Positions 44,701-55,672 of a DNA stretch of 64,000 nt are shown piece by piece. This DNA is from Rutidosis leptorrhynchoides (Eukaryota; Streptophyta; Magnoliopsida; Asterales; Asteraceae), in contig NC_092333.1 of assembly GCF_046630445.1 (NCBI RefSeq), positions 340,704,501-340,768,500 of the forward strand. The letters run 5' to 3'. A model generated the notes under the pieces. That model was given only the letters and a program-made list of their open reading frames with translations. It did not search any database and was not told the DNA's origin. The translations under genes were made by a program, and so were the position numbers. The stretch's first letter is position 1. Each line of letters begins with the position of its first letter.

Positions 44701-46960
44701 ACATATTATCGAGACTGGACTCGCCATGTTATTTCATGCCAGCGCACCTGCCTCATTATGGCCAGATGCGTTTGCTACTACTGCTTATATTATTAATCGT
44801 TTGCCATCTCTCGAGTTGAATTCAAAGAGTCCGTACGAGTTACTATTTTTTACTGCTCCTGTTTACAATAACTTTCGGACTTTTGGATGTCGGGTCTTTC
44901 CTTATCTTCGTGATTATGCACCTCACAAACTAGCTCCACGTAGCATTGCATGTATTTTTTTTGGGGTACAACACTCAATACAAAGGTTACCGGTGCCTTG
45001 ATCATGTTACTGGTCGTATCTACATTACCCGCCATGCTAAATTTGATGAGACTGTATTCCCTTTTTCTTGTACAATTCCGCCTACTGATCTTGCTTCTTT
45101 AGAATTTTCAAATTATGAAGACTTTCAAGCTCCATCACAACCGATTGTCAAGGATGTTGAAGTTCCATCTACTGCTGCTCCTACTTCCACTATGCAGCCT
45201 TGTACACTTTGTCCTGATATTGATTCCATTGTATCTGATACAACACCTCCACAACCATCTTTTCCTATTGTTCCACCAGTTGCCTCGTCTACATCAGGTA
45301 ACACTGTTGCATCTCATCCTATGACAACACGCTCTAAAGCAGATATATTTAAGCCGCGTTATGTTGTTGATATGGCCGAATTAGCACATTCAAATCTTTA
45401 TCAGGCTTTACTCTCGCATGCTGAACCAAGAGGTTTTAAATCAGCAGCAAAAGACCCAGCTTGGTACTCAGCTATGCGTGAAGAAATGCAAGCTCTTAAT
45501 CATAATAACATGTGGGATCTTGTTCCCCACCCACCTAACTCGAATGTTTTTGGGTCTAAATGGGTATTTCGCACCAAATATCATTCTGATGGCTCGGTAG
45601 ATCGATTTAAAGCTCGTTTGGTTGCTCAAGGATTTACTCAGATTCTTGGACTAGATTATTCAGCCACCTTTATTCCAGTAGTAAAGTCTGCGACTGTACG
45701 TATTGTATTGTCTCTTGCCACTTTACATAAGTGGCCTCTCCATCAGTTAGATGTTAAAAACGCCTTCCTTAATGGTCATCTCACTGAGACGGTATTTATG
45801 GAGCAACCTCCAGGATTTGTGGACTCTCGTCAGCCTACACATGTATGTAAGTTGAAAAGGGCGTTATATGGGTTAAAGCAAGCTCCTCGTGCATGGTTTC
45901 AAAGGTTAAGTGCATTTCTTCTCAAGCTTGGGTTTACATGTAGTCGTGCAGATCCTTCTCTATTTTTTATAACCATGGCTCATGTCTACTGTACTTGCTG
46001 GTCTATGTTGATGATTTAATTCTCACTGGAAATAATTTCAAATATATTCGCACATTTATATCACCTCTCCATAATGAGTTTGCTATAATGGATCTTGGTA
46101 GTCTTAGCTATTTTTTGGGACTCGAAGTTACATATACCGATTCTGGTTTGTTTCTTAGTCAGACCAAATATGCACATGATGTTCTTGCTCGTGCCAAGCT
46201 TCTAGACGCCCAGCCTGTTGGAACCCCTTTAGCTACCGCCGAGACTTTTGTTTCACATGGTTCTTTATACCCCGATCCAACACATTACCGTTCTCTTGTG
46301 GGTGCTTTGCAATATCTGACGATAACTCGACCTGATCTGTCTTATGCTGTGAATCAGGTAAGTCAATTTCTTCATGCACCTACAAACGAACACTTTCAGG
46401 CAGTCAAAAGAATTCTTCGTTATGTTAAAAGGACCATTAACTATGGACTGACATTTTCTCATGCATCCAAACCTTCTTTACTTGGATATTCTGACGCGGA
46501 TTGGGCTCGTTGTATTGAAACTCATCGCTCTACATATGGATATTCTATTTTTTTAGGAGGTAATCTTGTCTCTTGGAGTGCGAAGAAATAGCCCACTGTC
46601 TCTCATTCTAGTTGTGAGTCAGAATACAGGGCACTTGCTAACACAGCTGCGGAAATTATCTGGATCACTCACCTGCTTCGTGAACTTCATGTTCTTCCAC
46701 CGGATCAACCGACTATATTATGTGACAACAAGAGTGCAATCTTTTTAAGTCAAAATGCGGTCTCCAATAAACGCTCGAAGCATATAGATATAGACTATCA
46801 CTTCATTCGAGAGCTTGTTTCTTCTGGACGTCTTTACACCAAGTTTGTGCCTACGACATTGCAACTTGCAGATATATTCACTAAGAGCCTTCCACGTTCG
46901 CTATTTGAGTCTTTTAGATCCAAGCTATGTGTTGGTTCCCCACCACTTCGCTTGAGGGGG
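44701..46960 (+). pseudogene. Copia integrase end, RT and RNase H pseudogene
   Basis: The integrase end is at 44726-45001 (ELNSKSPYELLF, FGCRVFPYLRDYAPHKL). After a shift the 357-residue frame 44946-46019 gives the linker and RT (VFRTKYHSDGSVDRFKARLV, LHQLDVKNAFLNGHL, RALYGLKQAPRAWFQRL). A second shift near 45990 precedes the catalytic VYVDDLILTG (46001). RNase H starts at YSDADWARC, meets TAG at 46589-46591, and continues to DIFTKSLPRSLFE near 46900. Catalytic motifs survive, but the frame is broken at least five times. Confidence 0.8.
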
Positions 46961-46962
46961 GG

Positions 46963-47106
46963 TATTGGTGATAACCGACCTAATTAACTTAGGGATGTGT
47001 ATATTCTATTTTTGTATTTGATCTTTACTATAACTCTTGTACATGTACCTTATATATATTATTCAATGATAACACCCAATATGTGGTGGATTAAAAAATC
47101 CTTTCA
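46963..47106 (+). repeat. Copia 3' LTR (144 bp) followed by a PBS
   Basis: TATTGGTGATAAC to CCTTTCA, preceded by a G-rich purine tract. It is directly followed by TGGTATCAGA (47107-47116), a primer-binding site, which belongs after a 5' LTR rather than a 3' LTR. Confidence 0.65.
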
Positions 47107-47191
47107 TGGTATCAGACAGCAAACAGATCCAACCCTAAAACCCCTTCTTCCTTTTTTCTTCTATTCTTTGCTGTCGTTTTCTACTTCATCA

Positions 47192-47526
47192 TGGTATCAG
47201 AGCTTAGGTGGACGGTTTGTTCTACAGCGAGTCCGAGTCAGGCCCCCATGAGTGAGCCGCCGTCGCTACAAAGAGATTGAGTCGGGCCTTCTTCTTGACG
47301 CCATCTCTACAACCGTTCCACGCCTCGATGTGAGGGGGCGTGTTGAGAAGTTATCCCACATCAGTCATGGACAAAAAAAATGTATGCATATAAGTCAAAG
47401 GGGAAGTCCCTCTATCACCAATTGGTTTTAGAAAATGATGAACTCTTGGACTTATATGTTGTACATGTTGTTACACTATACGATTTATCAATTCTGTCAA
47501 TACATTGCCTTCTAACTAGTTATATA
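47192..47526 (+). mobile_element. Fragment of a small LTR element (PBS, short interior, LTR start)
   Basis: TGGTATCAGAGC (47192-47203), then about 130 bases without a gene, a TGAGGGGGCG purine tract (47331-47340) and an LTR-like TGTTGAGAAGTTATCCCACA. Such a short PBS-to-PPT distance suggests a TRIM-type derivative. It is broken by the next element at 47527. Confidence 0.4.
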
Positions 47527-48154
47527 TGTTACATAATGAAATCCGTATGTTATTGATCGGTATTTATAGAGACTACATAGAAACCCTAAATCTACAAACG
47601 GGTCGGGCTATACTAAATAGGCTAACCATTATCTCTAGTCTAACACTCTTCCGCAGTCCGAACAGTGAAATCGAGAAATTTCGGACGGGAAGAAAAACGG
47701 TAACAAATAAACAAAATAAACAAAAGTAATTTTTTTATTTATTTGTGGCACTGGATGGACTGATACTCGCTGATTTGGTTGCGTCTTGCTTGACTGCGTT
47801 TCTTTTTCCGTAACATTTTTTTTATACGTCGTGCGTTGATTTGCCTAAGGATTGAGCAATACTTGGACATAGAACATTGTCGACGATAACAATTTTCATC
47901 AATGCTGCAAATAAATTTTTGACTATATTCTCTTTTTTTGGAAGTTGGAACCTAGTCAAGCTAGGCGGCTCAGCCCATGCTGATTTGGATACAAGAATAA
48001 TAAGATAAAAATAGAAAAACGATAGCAAGCTTCTTGTTTTTTTTATTCCCTGGTTGATAGTTACCTCCAAATAGGAGGTTGGGGAAATTGGGTTGCTGAG
48101 GAATTAATATGGGTTTTACATTGTAGGAAGTCACAAAGCTGTTGGAAAGAAGGG

Positions 48155-48189
<35 letters not shown>

Positions 48190-48532
48190 GCAAAGCTATT
48201 TTTCTTTTTTTAAAAAAATAAATGGATAGATTTTAGATAGAAGATGGGTTTAGAAAAAAAAAATTAAAGAAAAGCAAGGATAGTAGGGAGAAAATACGGA
48301 AGATTAAATGGTAGAAGGATTTGACGGGCAGCATAGGCAACGGCGGCTCAAGAAGGCAGATAAGGTCTCGAGATCAACTCGCTCATGATACCATGTTACA
48401 TAGAAAAATTCGTAGATTATAATATTTTTATTAATCGTTATTTATAGAGACTACATAGAAACTCTAGAAATCCTAAATTCACAAACGGGACGGGCTATAC
48501 TAAATGAGCTAACCATAATCTCTAGTCTAACA
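47527..48532 (-). mobile_element. TRIM-like miniature LTR element, 1006 bp, TSD ATATA
   Basis: Direct repeats at 47527-47645 and 48394-48532 both start (plus strand) TGTTACAT and end GTCTAACA. On minus, TGGTATCATGAGC follows the 5' LTR as a PBS. A CTCTTCCGC stretch inside the left repeat is the complement of a purine tract. ATATA flanks both ends, though the setting is AT-rich. The interior has no coding capacity and an A homopolymer at 48158-48184. LTRs are 119 and 139 bp. Confidence 0.7.
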
Positions 48533-49016
48533 ATATATACACATTCAACTTTATCACCATAAAAGTGTATTTTTATTGTTAAGCAGATTATCTCAAAGTC
48601 GTTTCAAAGAAATGATATGTGTGAATTGAATTGCTAAGGGCACGAGGTATCCGTAGTCCATTTTCAGTGTCCATTTCAAGGTCGAAAATGGATTTTGAAA
48701 TTGATTAAAGTGGGGTGTCGTTCGGTGTCCATTTCGGTGTCGATTTTAATGGTGGACCAATTAGAATAATAGGATAAGAAAAAAAAGAAGAAAAAAAATA
48801 TAAAAAATCACCGTCGCCTAAGCGACGACGAAATCGACAGACGAAATCGACGAGTTTCGACGGTGGGGCGGTGTATGATTTTCCGGCGTCGTTGAAATCG
48901 ACGAGCAAGAACGGTGTGGATACCGTGAGCTCTAACTGCATCTGCTTGATTTTGATCTCATCGTTGACGGTAAAGTTCAAAACTGTAAGTAAATTTATTG
49001 TTCGAATATAAGTGCT
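48533..49016. other. Unassigned stretch with a TIR-like half
   Basis: No supportable gene. The block starting GGGCACGAGGTATCCGTAG (48639) with repeated GTGTCCATTTC looks like one end of a DNA transposon, but I found no inverted partner before the LINE begins. Confidence 0.35.
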
Positions 49017-49971
49017 TGTTCCAAAGCTACGAGGGACAGTTTGTTACCTTCGGATCTTTTTAAGATGGATATTGGTAATGGTCGCAACACTAGTTTTTGG
49101 CACGATGTTTGGTGTGGTAATACAACTTTAGCCAATCAATTTAATCGTATTTATCATTTGGATCTGGGTAAAAATGATAGCATTGCTGATAAATACAATA
49201 ATGGCGATTGGCAATTCATTTGGTCTAGAGAATCGATTGGAAGCAGAAATATTGAACTCGTTAATGATCTTCGTAGTAGTTTGAATGATTTCCTCCTTAC
49301 GGACCGCGATGATCGTTGGTTGTGTACTTTGAGTAATGATGATTTTTACACGGTTAAAGTGGCGAGAGATTTTATAGATAGATGCAAGCTCTCAGATTCT
49401 GGCGTTTCTACTTCATGGTTCAAGTTTTTGCCTAGGAAAGTTAACGTTTTTTTGTGGCGTTTTAGACTTGATGCTCTTGCCGTTCGTTGGAACCTATCCG
49501 CGAAAGGTATAGACATTAATTCTATTGTATGTCCTTTATGTTCTAATGGGGTCGAAACCCGGGATCATTTATTTTTTGATTGTTCGGTGGCGAGAAATCT
49601 TTGGCACAAAATCAGGGTTTGGTTAGATTGTAACATGTCTTGTTTTACTTCATGGGATTCCTTTATAGTTTGGATATAGGGGGTTCGTTTATCTACTTCG
49701 TGTCAAAGTCGGATCGTGGCTATCATGTGTTTTTCGTTATGGGCTTTATGGCGATTTCGTAACGGTGTTGTTTTTAACGAGTCATTTTGTAATCTTAGTA
49801 GTTTGTTTGATGTTATTAGATTACTTACTTTTCGTAGGATTAAACATATGAGTCATTTAGTTTCAAATTGGAACTTATGGCTTTCTATGCCGTTGTAATC
49901 ATCCCTTAGCGTCTTGCTAGGGATCGTTTGTTTGGTTTTTTATATTATTCTTGGCCGTTAAAAAAAAAAAA
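49017..49971 (+). mobile_element. 5'-truncated L1-type LINE with poly(A) tail
   Basis: The segment holds only the C-terminal end of a LINE ORF2 and ends in a 12-base A run (49960-49971). A 5'-truncated copy with a poly(A) tail is the usual product of target-primed reverse transcription. I could not find a clear TSD. Confidence 0.7.
49041..49898 (+). pseudogene. LINE ORF2 C-terminus with RT zinc-binding domain (zf-RVT)
   Basis: The frame holds MDIGNGRNTSFWHDVWCGN, then FLPRKVNVFLWRFRLDALAV, CPLCSNGVETRDHLFFDC and LWHKIRVWLDCN, the zf-RVT domain that ends plant LINE ORF2 proteins (C-x2-C ... H-x-F-x2-C). A TAG at 49677-49679 interrupts it; MCFSLWALWRFRNGVVFN follows in the same frame. No endonuclease or RT domain remains. 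Confidence 0.8.
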
Positions 49972-50032
49972 CTATTAATGAAAGTTGATATTTCTTTATA
50001 CATTTTGGTGTTGTTTTGTAGATTATTATATC

Positions 50033-52233
50033 ATGATTAATTTGAATTTGAACAAATTTCCAAATGTAGAAGATGACGAAATATTAAATAACGAGCCTTT
50101 TGTCGGTCAAGCTTTCTCGAACTTTGAAGAAGCACATTTTTCTTTAAGAACTATGATATGCAACATGGTTTTGCAATTCGTAAGGATCGGTTCGAAGAAA
50201 AAAATAGGATTCTAAGACGTGATATTTATTGTCATCGTGGAGGAAAATGTCGTTAAAAGCACTAAATCCTTCAAAAGATCAAAGAAACAGGGGATCCGAA
50301 AGGTGTGGATGAAACGCACATGTGAGCCTTACATTGAGAAAGAGTTGGGATATATTTACGAAAGAATGGCATGTTACGACATTCATTAAAGATCACAATC
50401 ATGAACTATTATCCAAAGAGGATATGCGCTTCCTTCCGGTTAACCGCATCATCACCACAGAGGAAGAGCGGCAAATACTAATATACAAATATGCCGGACT
50501 TAATGTACGCCAAATTATTCGAGTTATGGAGCTGCAAAAGCAGGTTAAACACATAGAGCTTTAATTCTTTGAAAAAGGTGTTCGCAACTTATTTACTAAA
50601 GTTAGAAAAATTCTCGGAGACAACGATGCAATGAGCCTAATAAATCATATGAAATTTCTTAGAGAAGAAAATTAGAAGTTTCAGTATGTTTATACTATTG
50701 ATGAAAACAAAAGATTAGAAAACATATTTTGGTGTCATCCGGAAAGCTTTGATTGATATGCTAATTATGGTGATGTAGTTGCCTTTGATACTACTTAGAA
50801 GGTAAATGCTTATGATATGTCATGTGCTCTTTTTGTGGGCATCAACAATCATGGGAAGACAATGTTATTTGGATGCGTACTTCTTCCAAATGAGACAAAA
50901 CATACTTTTAGTTGGTTGATGAAAGTACGAATTTCAATCTTTTTTATTGTAATTTATATTTTAAATATCTTAAGCATTATGATATATTCTTAACATTTTT
51001 ATGTTTACTCTGAGTTACAGACTTTTGTGACAATAATAAAAAAACCACCAAACACCATAATTACTGATCAAGATCGATGGATGTCTAAAGCAATTGCTAT
51101 TGAAATGCCAACTACAAAACATAGCTATTATATATGGCATATCACTGAAAAATTTAGTTCTTGGTTTACGTCTCTTCTCCGTACCGAATATCAGAGTTGG
51201 TGTGCTGATTTTTACAAACTCTATATAAGATTTTGAGTATAATTGGAAACCAATTATTAGAAAGTATAATTTGGTAAATAATAAACATGTTGTGGGTTTG
51301 TACGAAATAAGAAAGTCTTGGGCGCCGGCATATCTACGAGACTATTTTTTTGGAGGCATGGTATCGACTAGTAGATCCGAGAGTATCAATGTATTTATCA
51401 AGAGGGTCGTATCATCCACTACAAGTTTGATAGACTTTGTTAAACAGGTTAGCAAAATCAATTCCTTTTGTTGTCTTTCAGTTATTTAAATGTGGTAAAA
51501 GGTGTGATTGATCAAGCTTATATTATATTTTAGATATATCTTGCTGTTGAATAAATTAAAATGGAGAATCACAAATCAAGATGTTGACTACTCTCAGAAA
51601 TGCTTCCACAAAATTCAAATCACCATTGGAAGAACAAGCTTCTAAAATTCTTACGCCATTTGCTTTTAAGAAGTTTCAAGAAGAATTGTTAAGATCAAGC
51701 CAATATTTGGTTGTTCAAGTTGAAGGTAACAATTTTATTATAAGATACTTTGATGGAGAAAATCATATAAACCACAACGTATATTGGGATGTGAGTTTAG
51801 CCTCGTGCACTTGCAAAAACTTTGAATTTTGGGAAATTCTTTGTCAACACATATTCCAAGTCTTAGCCTACATGGATTGCTTTAAAACTCCACACATATA
51901 CTTACCTTTACGTTGGGTCTTGCAACTCATTACATTATGACATTGTGTCTACTAATGTGTCAGTAAGCAACCAACCAAGCATTGTAACCAATCATTGTAG
52001 AAGATATATAAGACGGAGAAGAGGCGTTGTATCCTCCTAGGTCAAAAATGAAAGGACGTTAGGAAAAAAGGCGTCTCAAAGGTAGAAATGAATTGGCAAG
52101 TAAAACAACTAAAAGATGCTCTATATGCAAAGAACGTGGATATACAAAGCCGACATGCAAGATGAATCAAAATATCGTGGCACTAAATATTGAACCTTCT
52201 AGCGATCAATGCTTAAATCCAATATTATTTTAG
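50033..52233 (+). pseudogene. FAR1-type MULE transposase pseudogene
   Basis: Starting at ATG 50033, pieces in several frames give a FAR1-like N-terminal zinc region, EWHVTTFIKDHNHELLS (conserved H-N-H), GLNVRQIIRVMEL, then VVAFDTT (first catalytic Asp) with LFVGINNHGKTMLFGCVLLP, the MULE transposase core. ITDQDRWMSKAIAIEMP and HYIWHI-type motifs follow, then RSESINVFIKRVV. SWIM zinc-finger residues (CTCKNFEFWEILCQH) are at about 51806-51852 and a basic zinc-knuckle-like tail (CSICKERGYTKPTC) at about 52117. Many stops and shifts. It is the natural transposase of the surrounding MULE, though a captured FAR1-related gene cannot be excluded. Confidence 0.75.
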
Positions 52234-52499
52234 ATAGAAAATATATCTATATGTTTGAATGTTAAAAATAATAATATATATTGTGTTTGGTTTTTTAATT
52301 TACTATTGTTGATTTCGTATTATAATCATAATTAAAATTAGAATAGAAAAAGAATTCTAAAAAAAAAAAAATTGTTTCCGAATCAATGTTTCATGTCAAG
52401 TATGTGACCACTTATTAATATTATTGTTAATTTCGTTTCCATTATATTTATATAAAAGATATTATAAAATAAAAAATGGTGATATTTATTAGTCATGTG

Positions 52500-52664
52500 C
52501 ATCATATATGAAAGGTAACGGTTATGAGTAATTTTTTTAAATTTGAAATGAGCTGGAATCTCATTTAGCTTGAAATTAGGTAATAAATGATAGAATCATT
52601 TTAAAATGAGAAACTTTAACTATTGCTCATAATATTGCTCATAAGACTACATATAGCAAAACCC
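52500..52664 (-). repeat. MULE right terminal inverted repeat
   Basis: Inverted partner of 37545-37709. It carries an extra copy of a 13-base ATTATGAGCAAT unit. Confidence 0.75.
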
Positions 52665-52673
52665 TTCAATCTT

Positions 52674-53034
52674 TACGCACAATTTTTTATAAATTTTAGA
52701 GACCAACCATATTTTTTATTACAATCAAATGCCTTTTTAAGAAAAAAAAAAAAAAAGAAAAAAGAAATTACGTTCCCAAGCTTTTCATTATTTCATAGAT
52801 AAAAAAAAAAAAAATGTCTTATTAAGATAAAGAAAAGATCAAAGTATGATACTCCGTAATTACTAATTGTGGAATAATATAAGACCAAAGTTCATACATA
52901 AGGTTCACCAGCGTAGCGTACATTCCCAAGGTTTTAATAGAATAGCAAAACCAAAACCTAGGCATAAACAGAGTTTGCGATAAAACATGTTATTCAAAAT
53001 GTTCCCAACAACGTTTGTCATGCGTTGTTTGATC
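52674..53034. other. 3' flank of the AFB-like gene
   Basis: AT- and A-rich sequence between the MULE and the stop codon of the auxin-receptor exon; it probably contains the 3' UTR. No ORF. Confidence 0.5.
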
Positions 53035-53566
53035 TCAAAGGGTTAGAACAAAAGGCGGTGCATCCTTTCGAGGTCCAGCAACAGTTCGATAAACATACAC
53101 ATTATTAGCAACATTGCTATTGCTATCATCACAATCTTCATCTTGGATCACTTCAACATTCAACCTACTCATCTCTTCAGCCAACTTCTTACACCCATTC
53201 ATAGTCACATTACAAGCCGACATCCACAATGAACGCATTGACTCATATTGACCCAAACCCGACAGCAAAGCAGAGTCTCCAAACGGGCAGTCTCGTATCT
53301 CCACTCTCTTCAGTTTCGGGCAGCCTTTCATCACATACTCCATCCCTAAATCACTAGTTCCTGCAAAAGCAACAGAAAGTGTCTCGAGGTTTTTTGCGTG
53401 TTTCCCAATGTACTCGAATGCCAAGTCGGTTAATAGGCCAGAAACAGAGAGACGTTGAAGGTTGGTGCAAGTTTTGACGATTGCACCAAAGGCTTCGTCC
53501 ATGGGCTCGTTTGTTAAGTAATCGGGTTCACGAGGGTTCATTATGCAAAGACGGAAGTGAGTGAAA
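53035..53566 (-). pseudogene. TIR1/AFB-type auxin receptor, 3' half of last exon
   Basis: Encodes the C-terminal leucine-rich repeats of a TIR1/AFB F-box protein: DYLTNEPMDEAFGAIVKTC, LQRLSVSGLLTDLAFEYIG, FAGTSDLGMEYVMKGCPKL, RDCPFGDSALLSGLGQYESM, MRSLWMSACNVT and the tail VYRTVAGPRKDAPPF. The coding frame starts before the ATG at 53541 (THFRLCIMNP upstream). The tail is closest in memory to AFB2/AFB3. TIR1/AFB proteins bind auxin and Aux/IAA repressors as part of SCF ubiquitin ligases. Harbinger 2 sits immediately upstream and cuts the exon. Confidence 0.85.
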
Positions 53567-53569
53567 TTA

Positions 53570-55445
53570 GATCACAGATAAAGCGGGCGTATGTCACCCT
53601 ATCCCGCCCACAAACGCCCCACAAACGCCCGGAATGGGGCGTTTGTGAGCGTTTGTCTTGGAAAAACGCTGCTACAAACGGAATAGTAGAGGACGTGACA
53701 CGTTTTGATTGGTCTAAACTTCATAGCCGTTACAGCTAGCCGTTTTTTTTTTGTTTTTGTTTTTTTCCCTTCTATAAATACACACTCTTTAATTTCATTT
53801 TTCACACACTTTTATTCACTACACACTCACATATATATAAAAGTTTATATATTTTTTTTGTTTTAGAAATTAAAATTATGGATTTTTTAGCCTTAAGTAT
53901 CGATTTGTTATTCGATTCAACGTCGTCCAAAGAAGAGGAAGAAATCCAACCAAGAACTCGTTTTCAAAGACAACCACGACGTTTTTTAAATAGAGATTGT
54001 GAAGCAGCGGGTCAATTATTGTGGAACGATTACTTTTGTGAAAATCCGATGTTTCCGGACGACATTTTCAAGAGACAATTTCGGATGCGCAAAGTTTTAT
54101 TTCTCCGTATCAAAGAGGGTATTCTTCAACACTCGATCATTTTACTTTTTCCCAACCACGTCCGGATGCACTTGGACGTCTTGGTTTCTCAACTATTCAA
54201 AAAATAACTTGCGCGTTACGGCAATTGTCGTATGGGATGACCGCGGATATATTTGATGAATATATTAAAATGGCGGAAAAAACGGGTTATGTTACTTTAA
54301 ATAATTTTTGCAAGTGTATAATTGACTTATATGGGCGGGAATATTTGAGGAAGCCTAATGCAACTGACATTGCTCGGTTGTATTCGGCGCACGAGGAGAA
54401 ACATGGTTTCAAGGGAATGTTGGGTAGTATTGACTGTATGCATTGGGCATGAAAAAATTGTCCCGTTGCATGAAAAAGTCAATATACGAGAGGTGATCAC
54501 GGTCACCCGACGATCATGCTTGAAGCGGTTGCTTCATACGATATATGGATATGGCATGCGTTTTTTGGGATGGCGGGTTCAAACAATGACATTAATGTGT
54601 TAAATCTTTCTCCGTTGTTTGATTCCCTTCGTAAGGATAGAGCCGCACCTTCACCGTTTAAAGTAAACGGAAACCAGTATCCCTTTGGTTACTACTTGGC
54701 GGACGGGATATATTCCGATTGGACAACACTAATAAAGGGGTATACGACTCCTATTGAAGAGCCTAGAAAAAAATTTACTAAATTTCAAGCGAGTGTTAGA
54801 AAGGATGTTGAGCGTACATTTGGTGTTCTACAAGGTCGGTTTGCGATTTTAAAAACACCGGCACGAGTTATGAGTGTTAATAAGATGAGAAGGATAATGT
54901 ATAGTTGTATTGTTATGCACAACATGATACAAGAAGATAACGGGTTTGCGTTAAGTACTTGGGAACAAGAATGGTTAGATAAACCCGAAAACCGGCCTCT
55001 TCGCAATATTCGGAGAAGGGTCAAAGATCGTCGATCACGAGAGAAAGAGATTCGCGATCGAGACGTGCATGATCAACTTCGTGAAGATTTAACGGCTCAT
55101 ATTTGGAACCTCCCGCCGAACTTTCGCTCGATGCATAACTAGTGTTTTTTTTTAATAATTTATTGTAATGTTTTTTTTTGCGTGTATTTTTTTTTAATTG
55201 TAATGTTTTTTTTAAAATAATTAATGTACTTTTGTCTAGTTTATTTTATATTTTGTATTAAACAAAATAAAAAATAATTTAAAAACAATTAAAAAAATAA
55301 GAAAAATAAAATGCCACGTCACAGTCTTACCATGACAAAAGCCCCACATTACAACTCCCCCCAAAAATGTCATGGCCCAGTCACAGTTTTTTCCCAAAAA
55401 GTGCATCTCAACCACTTCACGTCACAATCACCAATATCTATGGTC
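53570..55445 (+). mobile_element. PIF/Harbinger element 2 inside the AFB exon (TSD TTA)
   Basis: TTA at 53567-53569 and 55446-55448; ends GATCACAGATAAAG and (complement) GACCATAGATATTG form a 14-base TIR with a few mismatches. The element is 1876 bp and carries a DDE transposase relic on +. Removing it with one TTA copy rejoins an open coding exon. Confidence 0.9.
53878..55142 (+). pseudogene. Harbinger (DDE_Tnp_4) transposase pseudogene 2
   Basis: ATG 53878 starts an N-terminal region with FKRQFRMRKVLFLRIKEGIL. A shift near 54130 leads to LSYGMTADIFDEYIKMAEKT and HEEKHGFKGMLGSIDCMHW (first catalytic D). A second shift near 54450 leads to MLEAVASYDIWIWHAFFG, GSNNDINVLNLSPLF (second D), and RKDVERTFGVLQGRF (E), ending NLPPNFRSMHN. 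It has about 420 codons, the usual size, with only two shifts, so it is better preserved than the Harbinger 1 copy. Confidence 0.85.
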
Positions 55446-55448
55446 TTA

Positions 55449-55672
55449 GGGCAGTTTTGGGCAACGGTGATGACAGCAGCATTTGTCATCCGTTTGCAGA
55501 AGTAGAGTATGTAGTGTAGGTTCGGGCAGCCGTTAGAAATGGAAACGAAACCTGACTCAGTCACACCGATTTGTTGGTCTAAAGGGTCAACTGGGAAGAC
55601 TCGGAGTTCTTCTAGCAATGGGCAGTATGATCCAACTGCTTCTAAACCCTCATCCCCTACTGTATCAAGAAC
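55449..55672 (-). pseudogene. TIR1/AFB-type auxin receptor, 5' half of last exon
   Basis: On minus a splice acceptor TTGTTTGCAG precedes 55672; the exon starts VLDTVGDEGLEAVGSYCPLL, then EELRVFPVDP, GVTESGFVSISNGCPNLHYI, LYFCKRMTNAAVITVAQNCP. This is the LRR region where TIR1/AFB genes begin their last exon. With one TTA copy the two halves add to 759 bases (252 codons plus stop), in frame and free of stops. The F-box and earlier LRRs are not in the window. Confidence 0.85.

Larger units (their letters stand above)
42849..47106 (+). mobile_element. Decayed Ty1/copia element (Ale/Retrofit-like) with truncated 5' LTR
   Basis: Order is gag, protease, integrase, RT, RNase H, GAGGGGGGG purine tract and a 144-bp 3' LTR (46963-47106) starting TATTGGTGATAAC. 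The left edge keeps only the first about 25 bases of that LTR (42849-42873) before gag. The small LTR and the Gag type point to Ale/Retrofit; this is inferred. Confidence 0.75.
37545..52664 (+). mobile_element. Mutator-like element (MULE), 15.1 kb with nested insertions, 9-bp TSD
   Basis: The outer ends are inverted repeats of about 150 bases: the left starts GTGTTTTTGGTATATGTAG, the right (complement) GGGTTTTGCTATATGTAG. Similarity runs to the block around CATAACCG (left about 37670, right about 52520). The flanks are TTTAATCTT (37536-37544) and TTCAATCTT (52665-52673), a 9-bp duplication with one change. Long TIRs, 9-bp TSD and an internal FAR1-type transposase relic are the hallmarks of a MULE. 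Inside are a Harbinger element, a copia, a TRIM-like element and a LINE; net of these it is about 4-5 kb. Confidence 0.75.

Noticed and set aside
48639-48760. Left end of a second DNA transposon
   Set aside because: No inverted partner or TSD found within reach; kept only as an unassigned stretch.
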